Shown piece after piece: positions 5,641-12,023 of a stretch of 14,848 bases of DNA. The position numbers were made by a program, and so were the translations under genes. The stretch comes from an uncultured bacterium (GTDB lineage: Bacteria > Patescibacteria > Microgenomatia > Levybacterales > UBA12049). The stretch is taken from positions 1 to 14,848 of the forward strand of contig CAMPGJ010000012.1 of assembly GCA_946885425.1 (NCBI GenBank), given 5' to 3'. Below the pieces are notes generated by a model. The model made no database searches and was not told the DNA's origin. It worked only from the letters and a program-made list of their open reading frames with translations. The first letter of the stretch is position 1; each line of letters opens with the position of its first letter.

Positions 5641-6498
5641 TTAGAGGGAAGAAACTTCTAGTTTGAGGCCTGGACTCATTGTAGCTTTAATTGTTGCTGC
5701 CTTGATGTTTCTTGTTTTGACAGCTTCTACTACGACTTTGATATTCTCAGCAAGCTTTTTTTCTCCAAAAGAAACCTTACCAATTGTCAGGTGGAGAAGT
5801 GGGAATTTTGATTCTGTCTTGAAGTTCATCTGTCCGCCTTCGAATACTTTTGCTGCTTCAGATGGTTTTGTAGTGACTGTTCCATTTTTTGGGTTTGGCA
5901 TAAGTCCGCGTGGTCCAAGAACGCGTGCAACTCTAGCTAATTTTGGCATTGCGTCAGGGGTAGCAATCAGCACATCGAAATCAACTTGTCCAGCTTCGAT
6001 GTTCTTTACCAATTCTTCAACTGCTTTTGGATCTTCTGTTTGGTTAGCAATAGCAACACGAGTTTGTTTGCCAGTTCCGTGGGGGAGAGTGAAATTACCT
6101 GATATTCCTTTATCGTGTGTGTTGAAATGTAATTCAACTGATTCGTCAAATTTGGCTCTCTTCAGTTTTTCAAGGAGCTCTAGTGCTTCATTAAGCTTGT
6201 ATTTCTTGTTTTTATCAACGAGGGAAGAAACTTTTGTATAACTCTTAGAATGCTTTTGCTTTCTATCCTGTTTTGCAACAACCTTCTTCTTTACATCTTT
6301 TACAGTAGCAACGTCTGACGTTGCGTCAGATTCCTCATTTTTAACCGCGTTTGACGCAGCTTCTCTCTCAACACGAGTTGAAGCAGCAAGCTTTGCGGCT
6401 TCTGCAGCTTTGATAGCCTCAGCACGAGCTAGCTCTTTTTTGTTTAGCTTCTTGTCTTCACCTTCCTCTTCAAATGATTTTACTCTAATTTTTCCCAT
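5641..6498 (-). CDS. rplA: Ribosomal protein L1 (uL1) with a long N-terminal extension
   Basis: L1 binds 23S rRNA at the mobile stalk near the E site and helps release deacylated tRNA. The body (about 82-285) is clearly L1: KLNEALELLEKLKRAKFDES (101-120), FTLPHGTGKQTRVAI and a normal C-terminus with ATIKATMSPGLKLEV. At 285 residues it is some 55 longer than usual. The first 80 residues are a charged, Ala/Lys/Glu-rich extension carrying the ESDATSDVATV segment encoded by a palindromic repeat (6308-6324) that also occurs in nusG. The ATG at 6496-6498 was chosen because it is one base after the rplK stop, typical of translational coupling. An upstream in-frame start at 6534 would overlap rplK by 12 codons. 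It is last in secE-nusG-rplK-rplA. Confidence 0.96.
   Translation of the reverse strand: MGKIRVKSFEEEGEDKKLNKKELARAEAIKAAEAAKLAASTRVEREAASNAVKNEESDATSDVATVKDVKKKVVAKQDRKQKHSKSYTKVSSLVDKNKKYKLNEALELLEKLKRAKFDESVELHFNTHDKGISGNFTLPHGTGKQTRVAIANQTEDPKAVEELVKNIEAGQVDFDVLIATPDAMPKLARVARVLGPRGLMPNPKNGTVTTKPSEAAKVFEGGQMNFKTESKFPLLHLTIGKVSFGEKKLAENIKVVVEAVKTRNIKAATIKATMSPGLKLEVSSL
6308..6324. repeat. In-frame palindromic repeat inside rplA
   Basis: GCAACGT, three bases, ACGTTGC. The same seven-base arms and spacing recur inside nusG at 7750-7766. On the coding strand this encodes DATSDVA in the L1 N-terminal extension, against DATSNVA in NusG. Confidence 0.75.
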
Positions 6499-6499
6499 A

Positions 6500-6919
6500 T
6501 TATTCGACTGTGACTCCCATTGATCTAGCAGCACCAGCTACTATGCGGGTCGCCATTGCTACATCATCTGTGTTCATGTCTTCCATCTTATCTTTTGCAA
6601 TTTGCTCTGCTTGTGCTTGTGTAAGCGTACCGGCTTTTTCTCTTCCTGGTTTCTGAGATCCTGGTTTACCAAGAACTTTCTTGATCATCTCTGCAACTGG
6701 TGGCTTCTTCGTGATAAAGGTAAAGGTACGATCTTCGTATACAGTAATGACAACAGGGAGAACATTACCTTTTTGGTCTGCTGTCTTGTCATTATATGCC
6801 TTTACAAACTCCATGATCGGTAACCCGTGCTGACCAAGAGCAGGCCCGACAGGAGGAGCAGGAGTAGCTTCTCCAGCTTTAATATTTAATTTTATAAGTG
6901 TTTTAATTTTTTTAGCCAT
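6500..6919 (-). CDS. rplK: Ribosomal protein L11 (uL11)
   Basis: L11 forms the GTPase-associated centre with 23S rRNA helices 43-44 and is needed for factor binding. The 139 residues are near the usual 141. The N-terminal domain carries the signature [20 protein letters not shown] (12-31). The C-terminal rRNA-binding domain contains [20 protein letters not shown] and ends in [18 protein letters not shown]. The ATG at 6917-6919 is preceded by AAAAGGAG with six bases to the start, a good Shine-Dalgarno sequence. It is 85 bases after nusG, a gap filled by repeat copy B, and is coupled to rplA. Confidence 0.98.
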   Translation of the reverse strand: MAKKIKTLIKLNIKAGEATPAPPVGPALGQHGLPIMEFVKAYNDKTADQKGNVLPVVITVYEDRTFTFITKKPPVAEMIKKVLGKPGSQKPGREKAGTLTQAQAEQIAKDKMEDMNTDDVAMATRIVAGAARSMGVTVE

Positions 6920-6940
6920 AATGCGCTCCTTTTACTCGCG

Positions 6941-7004
6941 ATTGTCCATTTATCATTTGCCATTGTCCATTTAAATGGAAAATGGAACCCAGAAAATGGA
7001 AAAT
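6941..7004. repeat. 64-bp intergenic repeat, copy B
   Basis: Nearly identical to 2682-2740 (three mismatches and a 5-base insertion). Here it fills the nusG-rplK spacer, so both copies sit between co-transcribed ribosomal operon genes. The extra bases complete a CCATTTAAATGG palindrome at its centre. It ends next to the nusG stop codon. Confidence 0.85.
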
Positions 7005-7832
7005 CTAGATTTTCTTCACTTGAAGGAAATCTAGTTCAACTGGTGTTTCTCGACCGAAAATACTTACCAGGACCTTGAGCTTTCCTCGTGCTTCGTCGAT
7101 TGAGTCAATTGTTCCTAAGAAGTCAGAAAAAGGACCATCGGTTATTTTGACTGCCTCGCCAACAACAAAAGCAACTTTGTAAAGTGGCTCTTCTGTGTTC
7201 ATAAACTTCTTGATTGCTTCTACTTCTTTCTCAGAAATAGGGGTTGGTTTGTTGCCTGCGCCGATGAAAGAGGTAACACCCTGAGTACTGCGGATCATGA
7301 ACCATGATTCATCATCCAAAACCATTTTTATCAGAACGTATCCTGGGAATATTTTTTCTTTAACAGTTTCTTTTTTACCTTGTGAGACTTTAATAGTGTT
7401 TCTTGTTGGGACAATGATGTCGAATATGCGGTCTGCAAATTTCATTGCTTCAACACGCTGTTTAAGAGATCGGGCTACTTTATCTTCGTGTCCTGCATAG
7501 GTATGAATGATGTACCATTTTGCAATCTCTTCATTTGGATGTTTCTTACTTGCGTCAGCCAATACATCTGTTGGCTCGTTGGAACTTTCAGTGGATTCGG
7601 CAACCTTCTCTTCTTCCTTTGGCTCGTCGGAGCTTTCAGAGGAGGCGGCTGTTTCCTCTACCTTTTCAACAGCTTCTTCGTCTGAAGATTCTTCTATCTT
7701 TTCATCAGCAACGTTTTCAGGAACATCTGCTGTATTCTCTTCCAAATCAGCAACGTTTGACGTTGCATCCGTTTTGATGTTTTCTTCAACCAAGTCTGAA
7801 TTGGCTACTGGTTCTTTGTGTGTATCGTTCAT
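7005..7832 (-). CDS. nusG: Transcription antitermination/elongation factor NusG with an acidic N-terminal extension
   Basis: NusG binds RNA polymerase and links it to Rho or ribosomal protein S10. The NGN domain covers about 104-215: AKWYIIHTYAGHEDKVARSL (104-123), KIFPGYVLIKM (160-170), and WFMIRSTQGVTSFIG. The KOW domain follows (about 223-275), with VGEAVKITDGPFSDFLGTID. The chosen ATG at 7830-7832 lies two bases after the secE stop. Starting at 7874 would overlap secE. The 275-residue protein is about 90 longer than usual: residues 1-100 are a Glu/Ser/Ala-rich disordered tail with repeated NVAD motifs, partly encoded by the palindrome at 7750-7766. What the acidic tail does is unknown; L1 in the same operon also has an extension, basic rather than acidic. 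Confidence 0.95.
   Translation of the reverse strand: MNDTHKEPVANSDLVEENIKTDATSNVADLEENTADVPENVADEKIEESSDEEAVEKVEETAASSESSDEPKEEEKVAESTESSNEPTDVLADASKKHPNEEIAKWYIIHTYAGHEDKVARSLKQRVEAMKFADRIFDIIVPTRNTIKVSQGKKETVKEKIFPGYVLIKMVLDDESWFMIRSTQGVTSFIGAGNKPTPISEKEVEAIKKFMNTEEPLYKVAFVVGEAVKITDGPFSDFLGTIDSIDEARGKLKVLVSIFGRETPVELDFLQVKKI
7750..7766. repeat. In-frame palindromic repeat inside nusG
   Basis: GCAACGT, three bases, ACGTTGC, matching 6308-6324 in rplA in arms and spacing. A half-site GCAACGTTTT follows at 7708-7717. It encodes part of KTDATSNVAD in the disordered tail. Confidence 0.75.
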
Positions 7833-7834
7833 AA

Positions 7835-8017
7835 TTATTTCAATAATAGTTCCATTACTTTGGCGAAGACCCAATCGAGACCTCCGATATAGAGTCCCAT
7901 CAGCACACTTAGCACGATAACAATGAGAGTTAATCTGACAACTTCATTTTTAGTCGGCCAGACTACTTGTTTGAGCTCATCGTACGTTTCCCGTACAAAT
8001 TTTACTGCTGGTACCAT
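7835..8017 (-). CDS. secE: Preprotein translocase subunit SecE
   Basis: SecE clamps and stabilises SecY in the Sec channel. This 60-residue form has the minimal single-membrane-segment design of most bacteria. An amphipathic helix with the conserved FVRETYDELKQVVWPTKNEV (residues 7-26) is followed by one transmembrane helix (about 28-50). The ATG at 8015-8017 has no clear Shine-Dalgarno sequence. A leader of about 45 bases carries a small hairpin (8036-8051). It is the first gene of secE-nusG-rplK-rplA, the usual order, and would serve the exported proteins encoded in this window. Confidence 0.96.
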   Translation of the reverse strand: MVPAVKFVRETYDELKQVVWPTKNEVVRLTLIVIVLSVLMGLYIGGLDWVFAKVMELLLK

Positions 8018-8035
8018 GGATTTACAAACTACAAA

Positions 8036-8051
8036 GCACGCATGGGCGTGC
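8036..8051 (-). promoter_or_regulatory. Small hairpin in the secE leader
   Basis: GCACGC and GCGTGC pair around a four-base loop. It falls inside the short 5' leader predicted from the promoter at 8066-8094. It has no U-tract, so mRNA stability or control of start access is more likely than termination. Confidence 0.4.
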
Positions 8052-8065
8052 CTCTAAGTCAAGCT

Positions 8066-8094
8066 ATTGTATCAAATACTGAGGTGCATGTAAA
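8066..8094 (-). promoter_or_regulatory. Promoter of the secE-nusG-rplK-rplA operon
   Basis: TTTACA (8089-8094), a 17-base spacer and TACAAT (8066-8071) on the minus strand, each box one base from consensus. The predicted start is near 8060. Confidence 0.75.
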
Positions 8095-8111
8095 GAGGAC
8101 AGGAAGAGGTA

Positions 8112-8984
8112 TTAGAGGGTTCTTAATTGTTTAGATTGCTGTTCTTTTGTCTTTGCTTTCCTTGAGTTCAAATCATCAAGTAATTCTTCCATAGAAGTGT
8201 ATCTTTCCTTTGGATTTTGTTGTGATGCGCGAGTTACAACTGGTTCAAACGCTTCATGTAATTGTGTCATGTGATTAGCGAGGAGAGTTCTAAATACTGG
8301 AAGAGATTGTTTATCTGAAGAGCTATCAATCTCTTCAAGAGGGGATTTTCCTATAAGAGACGGGTATACCACACCCATAACCCATCCATATTGATCTGCT
8401 GCTGGTGTCAATTCAGATACTTTTAAAGAAGCTTCCGGAGCTGCATAAGCAGGGGAAGCCCAAGGATATTCGCCTGTTGGGAAATATGTGTGGACAGCGC
8501 CGCCAAAATCAGTTATTTTTCCGTGCACAACAGTATCTAGCCCCTTATATAACAGTATATTGCTAGGTTTGATATCAGAGAATATGACTTCTTTTTTATG
8601 GATTGCATCTAAAGCACCGGCTATTTGTTCGCTAAGCTCAAATGCTTGTTCAGGAGGAAGAGGACCTCTTTTATCCAAGTATGTCTGTAGATCTGTCTGG
8701 GCAAGCGGTGTAACAATAAAAGGTATCTCCGTTCCTGATTCGTTTGTGTAGGCATCAAAGAGAACGACCGGCGCGATATGCTTGTGGTCTAGTTCATTAT
8801 GTATTGCACCTTCTTTTCTGAGTATATCTATCGTTGGGGAATACGGGATAGGTTGTTTTAATGCGTAGGTTTTTTCACTTTCTTTTGCACGAAAAACATA
8901 CCCATGTTGTCCGCTTCCTATTTTCTCTCCCTGTCTAAATGTCCGTCCGGAATTCTCTCCGGTGATGAGTATTTCACCAGCCAT
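8112..8984 (-). CDS. Soluble Hanks-type Ser/Thr protein kinase with altered HRD motif
   Basis: The 290-residue protein is one complete kinase domain without membrane segment or sensor domain. Glycine loop GSGQHGYV (23-30), ATP-binding Lys43 in YALKQ, a Glu in helix C (Glu58 or Glu64), SDIKPSNILL (136-145, catalytic Asp137 and Asn142), TDFGG (158-162, Mg-binding Asp159), and AAPE in the activation segment are present. The usual HRD is FSD here, so both His and the activation-loop-sensing Arg are lost; activity may not depend on loop phosphorylation. The C-terminal tail is Lys/Gln-rich. The ATG at 8982-8984 is six bases from a perfect -10, implying a leaderless mRNA. The target is unknown. Nothing nearby suggests a dedicated phosphatase or substrate. 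Confidence 0.9.
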   Translation of the reverse strand: MAGEILITGENSGRTFRQGEKIGSGQHGYVFRAKESEKTYALKQPIPYSPTIDILRKEGAIHNELDHKHIAPVVLFDAYTNESGTEIPFIVTPLAQTDLQTYLDKRGPLPPEQAFELSEQIAGALDAIHKKEVIFSDIKPSNILLYKGLDTVVHGKITDFGGAVHTYFPTGEYPWASPAYAAPEASLKVSELTPAADQYGWVMGVVYPSLIGKSPLEEIDSSSDKQSLPVFRTLLANHMTQLHEAFEPVVTRASQQNPKERYTSMEELLDDLNSRKAKTKEQQSKQLRTL

Positions 8985-8990
8985 TAGGGT

Positions 8991-9019
8991 ATTATAGCAT
9001 TTTACTATTTCACCGTCAC
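8991..9019 (-). promoter_or_regulatory. Promoter of the kinase gene, overlapping the glmS 3' end
   Basis: GTGACG (9014-9019), a 17-base spacer and TATAAT (8991-8996) with an extended TGC before it. Exactly six bases separate TATAAT from the ATG, so transcription should begin at or next to the A of the start codon. The -35 lies inside the last codons of glmS. Confidence 0.65.
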
Positions 9020-10954
9020 GCTTTTTGCCAGGTTGCGAGGCTTATCAGGGTCAAGTTTTTTTATTATTGCAAGGTGATAAGCGAGAAGTTGGAAGGGGAT
9101 TACTTGGGTTATTAATGGGGAGCCTGCATTTTTTACTTCTATCCATTCATCAAAAACGGGTGATTTTATATGGGAGATGCCGATGATGAGGCCGCCTCTG
9201 GCTTTAATTTCCGTTGCGTTAGAAATGATAGCGTCATAGGTTTCGTCATCCGGGGCGAGGACGATGCACGGTGTGCCCTTATCAATAAGGGCAATTGTCC
9301 CATGTTTTAACTCTCCTCCTGCCAATCCTTCTGTATGGATGTAGCTGACTTCTTTGATCTTAAGCGCTCCTTCCAATGCTGTTGCGTATGACCCACCGCG
9401 ACCTATTATATAGATGTGTTCTTTTTTTGCCAGTACGTTGGCGACTTTTTTTATTTCTACTTCTGAGTGTTTTTTTAGGAGGCGGTCAACTTCTTTTGCT
9501 GTTTCAGTCAGGAGTTTCTTCCCTTCATTGAGCTTTCCGGCGAGAGAGTAGGTGAGGAGAGTAAGAATTGCTATTTTTGCGGTATAGGCTTTGGTCGAAG
9601 CCACTGCTTTCTCAGGACCTGCGCCCAGGAGGAGTTTGTAATCACCCATGCGGTAGATGGTTGATCCAAGAGCGTTTACCAGTGCCATAATAGTACTGCC
9701 TTTTTGCTTAGCGTGATTGAGAGGCTCGACGACATCGATTGTCTCGCCGCTTTGGGACAGCGGGATGATAAGGCTATCTTTTGTTAAAAAGTCTTCCAGG
9801 TAATTAAATTCGGAGGCTGGTGCAGTGTTGACGTGCCGTTTTGCTATTTTGGAAAATAGATACGTTCCTGCCAAACAGGCATGGAAGGCAGTTCCTGAAC
9901 CAATAAAAAAAGTCCCCTTTGCCTTTTTTATGACTTCACTGAGGTCCTCAATTTGCTTTGTGTATGTCTTTGCTATTGTATCTATGACCAGCGGTTGTTC
10001 ATGAATTTCTTTAAGCATGAAATGCTCATATTTGCCCTTTACCGTCTTTTCAATTTTCCAGTGTATGGTTTCGATTTGAGGTTTCAACTTTTCTCCATTT
10101 GGTAGAGAAAATAAGTCCATCGTCATTGTGAGCGGCGTGTCGTCCTTTGGGACTCTGCGCAATGACACCATCTCATTGTCTTTCATAAATACCACCTTTT
10201 TTGTATGAGGGAGGATGCCAGTGAGGTCAGATGATAGAAATAACTCATCTTTACCTATGCCGATGATAAGGGGAGAACCATTTTTTGCAGCTACTATTTC
10301 TTCTGTTTTTATATTGATTGCGACAATGGCATTAAGACCTCTGAGTTGATTAAATGTCAGGCGAAGAGCCTCACTGAAAGTTAAATCAGAAGCACGAAAT
10401 CCGAAATCCGAAACAATATTCGAATTTTCTAAATCAAAATTTTCAAAAAGTTTAGATTTTTGATTATTTGTATTTTGAATTTGCTTCGAATTTCGATATT
10501 CGGATTTCGAATTTTTATTCATATAATCCTCTAGCATGTGGGGAATAATCTCAGTATCTGTTTCGGAGAGGAATTTATGTCCTCGTTTAATCAGCTGGTC
10601 TTTGATTTCTTGATAGTTTTCAATAATTCCGTTATGAAGAACTGCAATGTTTCCCGCACAGTCTCTATGAGGATGAGAGTTTTCTATGGTAACCCCGCCA
10701 TGTGTCGCCCAGCGAGTGTGGCCAATCCCGGCATTAGAATTAAGATTTAAGAATTTAGAATTAAGGATCTTATCAGGAAGTTTACCTATTTGTTTTTCTA
10801 TAACAATCGTATCTTTACTTTTTGCTTTTTTATTTTTTATTTTTGTTGCGATGCCCCAAGAATCGTATCCCCGGTACTCAAGGGTCTTGAGACCCTCGAA
10901 GATAATTTGAGAGGCTGTGGGTTTGTTTCCTATATAAGCAAATATTCCACACAT
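9005..10954 (-). CDS. glmS: Glutamine-fructose-6-phosphate aminotransferase (isomerizing)
   Basis: GlmS makes glucosamine-6-phosphate from fructose-6-phosphate and glutamine, the entry to UDP-GlcNAc and peptidoglycan. The Ntn glutaminase domain starts with the catalytic Cys2 (MCGIFAYIG) and has TLEYRGYDSWG (24-34), GHTRWATHGG (78-87), HNGIIENY (107-114) and SETDTEIIPH (130-139). The two SIS domains include FIGSGTAFHA (350-359), PLSQSGETIDV (398-408) and GELKHGTIALID; the end is PRNLAKSVTVK, the usual C-terminus. At 649 residues it is about 40 longer than typical (near 609). The excess lies at about 38-48, 63-74, 147-191 and 264-278, which correspond to short repeats in the DNA (separate entries). 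All are in frame and outside the catalytic motifs, so the enzyme is probably functional. Confidence 0.97.
   Translation of the reverse strand: MCGIFAYIGNKPTASQIIFEGLKTLEYRGYDSWGIATKIKNKKAKSKDTIVIEKQIGKLPDKILNSKFLNLNSNAGIGHTRWATHGGVTIENSHPHRDCAGNIAVLHNGIIENYQEIKDQLIKRGHKFLSETDTEIIPHMLEDYMNKNSKSEYRNSKQIQNTNNQKSKLFENFDLENSNIVSDFGFRASDLTFSEALRLTFNQLRGLNAIVAINIKTEEIVAAKNGSPLIIGIGKDELFLSSDLTGILPHTKKVVFMKDNEMVSLRRVPKDDTPLTMTMDLFSLPNGEKLKPQIETIHWKIEKTVKGKYEHFMLKEIHEQPLVIDTIAKTYTKQIEDLSEVIKKAKGTFFIGSGTAFHACLAGTYLFSKIAKRHVNTAPASEFNYLEDFLTKDSLIIPLSQSGETIDVVEPLNHAKQKGSTIMALVNALGSTIYRMGDYKLLLGAGPEKAVASTKAYTAKIAILTLLTYSLAGKLNEGKKLLTETAKEVDRLLKKHSEVEIKKVANVLAKKEHIYIIGRGGSYATALEGALKIKEVSYIHTEGLAGGELKHGTIALIDKGTPCIVLAPDDETYDAIISNATEIKARGGLIIGISHIKSPVFDEWIEVKNAGSPLITQVIPFQLLAYHLAIIKKLDPDKPRNLAKSVTVK
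10122..10166. repeat. 45-bp palindromic element in frame in glmS
   Basis: GTCATTG (10122-10128) and CAATGAC (10160-10166) form the outer arms. GTCC and GGAC pair inside. The length is exactly 15 codons (Ser264-Thr278). The arms resemble the GTCATTGCGAG / CTCGCAATGAC dispersed repeats seen intergenically in many bacteria (from memory). Confidence 0.7.
10382..10515. repeat. Inverted-repeat-ended insertion in frame in glmS
   Basis: The segment encoding about residues 147-191 is low-complexity, Asn/Ser/Lys-rich, and has no counterpart in the GlmS proteins I know, where the ETDTE helix runs directly into the segment equivalent to TFSEALR (192-198). Its ends carry an 11-base inverted repeat, CGAAATCCGAA (10395-10405) and TTCGGATTTCG (10499-10509), with further diverged complementarity inward. 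The reading frame is kept throughout. Confidence 0.75.
10733..10768. repeat. TTAATTCTAAATTCTTAAAT-type repeat in frame in glmS
   Basis: On the coding strand this is a tandem-like run of AATTCTAA/CTTAAAT words encoding ILNSKFLNLNSN (63-74), just before the conserved GIGHTRWATHG. Its composition is that of the intergenic repeats rather than of the gene. Confidence 0.45.
10809..10837. repeat. AAAAAGC-type repeat in glmS, same family as the four-helix-bundle flanks
   Basis: On the minus strand this matches 14337-14365 at 26 of 29 positions by hand alignment. It encodes much of KIKNKKAKSKDT in the glutaminase domain, where GlmS length is variable. A-rich sequence raises the chance-match risk, but the shared AAAAATAAAA..AGCAAAAAG order is specific. 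Confidence 0.5.
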
Positions 10955-10958
10955 AAAT

Positions 10959-10983
10959 TAGGGATAGGGAATAGGAGCTAGGA
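10959..10983. repeat. CCTATCCCT-type repeat before glmS
   Basis: Second copy of the element at 3293-3317 (19 of 25 positions). It starts four bases upstream of the glmS ATG and leaves no Shine-Dalgarno sequence. Confidence 0.45.
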
Positions 10984-11024
10984 AATTTCATCCTGTCCTA
11001 AAACATAAACCCTGATCCGTTTCT

Positions 11025-11030
11025 ATTATA
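11025..11030 (-). promoter_or_regulatory. -10 box of the glmS promoter
   Basis: A perfect TATAAT on the minus strand, about 70 bases before the start codon. No good -35 is found at normal spacing. The implied leader of roughly 64 bases contains the repeat at 10959-10983. No glmS ribozyme core was recognised. Confidence 0.45.
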
Positions 11031-11041
11031 CAGTACTAATT

Positions 11042-11953
11042 TTAATTTGCGCCTTTATGCGATGCCATCTCCCGGAGAAATATATTGTAATCTATTTGGT
11101 TTACAACGTTATCATCATTTATATCTGCAGCTGCTTTTACATTTTCCGAACAGGTATTTGTAATAGTAGGATAACATTGTGAGAAAATAGTGTAGTCCTG
11201 GTTGTTGATAGCGTTGTCATGGTTTATATCTCCTGCTACGAGCACTATTTTGGGTATATCCTGGGTTTGAGAAGGTGATAGTGACAAGATCCCTGGAGCC
11301 CAGGTGGCTAAATAACCGTCCATTTGAATTTTTGCCCGGTAATTGCCTGTTTTTATAGATCCAGTTGTGACAGTACCTGAAAAGTATTTTTTATCGGGAT
11401 GGTAGACTGCACTTAATTCATACGTTCCTACCAATTGATTACCGCTATCGTAGAGGGAGATGGATGCTTGGCGTGTTTTGCGGGAGGGATTCGGATTCCC
11501 TCCAGATTCTGAAACGTTATCTCCACAATTGCCCAATCCATGCGGACAAAGAGAAATTGTCAAAATTACTCCTCCTGTTGCTGCTGTATTAGTTGATACA
11601 GTGGGTGCTGCCGGAGATAGACTAGGCGTAGGCAGAGAAGATGGTTTGGAGGCGTAATATTTTTTAAAATAAGAATAATTTCTGAAGAATAGTGCATTTT
11701 GTGCAAAAACAGACTTGATGCATGTCTGAGGTGTTGCTGTTTTTCGGCAAGTTCTATACGAGGTGTGTGCTTGTTGTTCACGCTCACCTTTATTAGATTG
11801 TTTAAAATTTTCCATGAGAGCATCTTCATCTCCCAAATCATATTCAGAGGCTTTTTGTTGAAGAGATGTTTTATTTTGTGATAGATAGAGTGTTACAGGA
11901 ATTGCGGCAACAATTACTAAAACAACGATAAAACTAAAAAATTGTTTTTGCAT
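11042..11953 (-). CDS. Exported dockerin-domain protein
   Basis: The 303-residue protein has an N-terminal membrane segment (about 5-24), SLQQKAS (30-36), a Glu/Lys/Cys-containing helical region (40-100), a Pro/Ser/Thr linker (103-125), and a beta-sandwich region (about 128-238). The sandwich contains RQASISLYDSGNQLVGTYEL, similar to carboxypeptidase-regulatory-like or CBM-type folds. A type I dockerin follows (242-297). Its two Ca-binding loops are DINHDNAINNQD (242-253) and DINDDNVVNQID (277-288), with Asp/Asn at positions 1, 3, 5, 9 and 12. Dockerins bind cohesins to assemble surface complexes; no cohesin is visible here. The CLGGC module of the other exported proteins is absent. It is divergent from the gene at 12024. 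A surface assembly or carbohydrate-contact role is inferred. Confidence 0.85.
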   Translation of the reverse strand: MQKQFFSFIVVLVIVAAIPVTLYLSQNKTSLQQKASEYDLGDEDALMENFKQSNKGEREQQAHTSYRTCRKTATPQTCIKSVFAQNALFFRNYSYFKKYYASKPSSLPTPSLSPAAPTVSTNTAATGGVILTISLCPHGLGNCGDNVSESGGNPNPSRKTRQASISLYDSGNQLVGTYELSAVYHPDKKYFSGTVTTGSIKTGNYRAKIQMDGYLATWAPGILSLSPSQTQDIPKIVLVAGDINHDNAINNQDYTIFSQCYPTITNTCSENVKAAADINDDNVVNQIDYNIFLREMASHKGAN

Positions 11954-11988
11954 ATTACATCTACTGTAACTATAGCATAGCTAAAATA

Positions 11989-12016
11989 TTGAAGAAATAA
12001 GAATTTATGGTACTAT
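11989..12016 (+). promoter_or_regulatory. Promoter of the gene at 12024
   Basis: TTGAAG (11989-11994), a 16-base spacer and TACTAT (12011-12016). Seven bases separate the -10 from the ATG at 12024, so the message would be leaderless. A GTG at 12018 would lie upstream of the transcription start. Confidence 0.55.
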
Positions 12017-12023
12017 TGTGAAG

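Noticed and set aside
5663..6241. 192-codon plus-strand frame opposite rplA
   Set aside because: It lies wholly within the certain L1 gene on the other strand and has no promoter, ribosome binding site or recognisable domain.
6499..6534. Upstream start for rplA
   Set aside because: It would overlap the rplK coding region; the internal ATG at 6498, one base after the rplK stop, fits L1 and operon coupling better.
7833..7874. Upstream start for nusG
   Set aside because: The extra codons overlap secE. The ATG two bases after the secE stop is the natural start.
7507..7920. 137-codon Ser-rich plus-strand frame
   Set aside because: Its composition is the reverse reading of the Glu/Ser-rich NusG tail; it also crosses the nusG-secE junction.
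10955..11024. glmS ribozyme or riboswitch in the glmS leader
   Set aside because: The leader is only about 64 bases, is partly a repeat, and shows none of the conserved ribozyme core.
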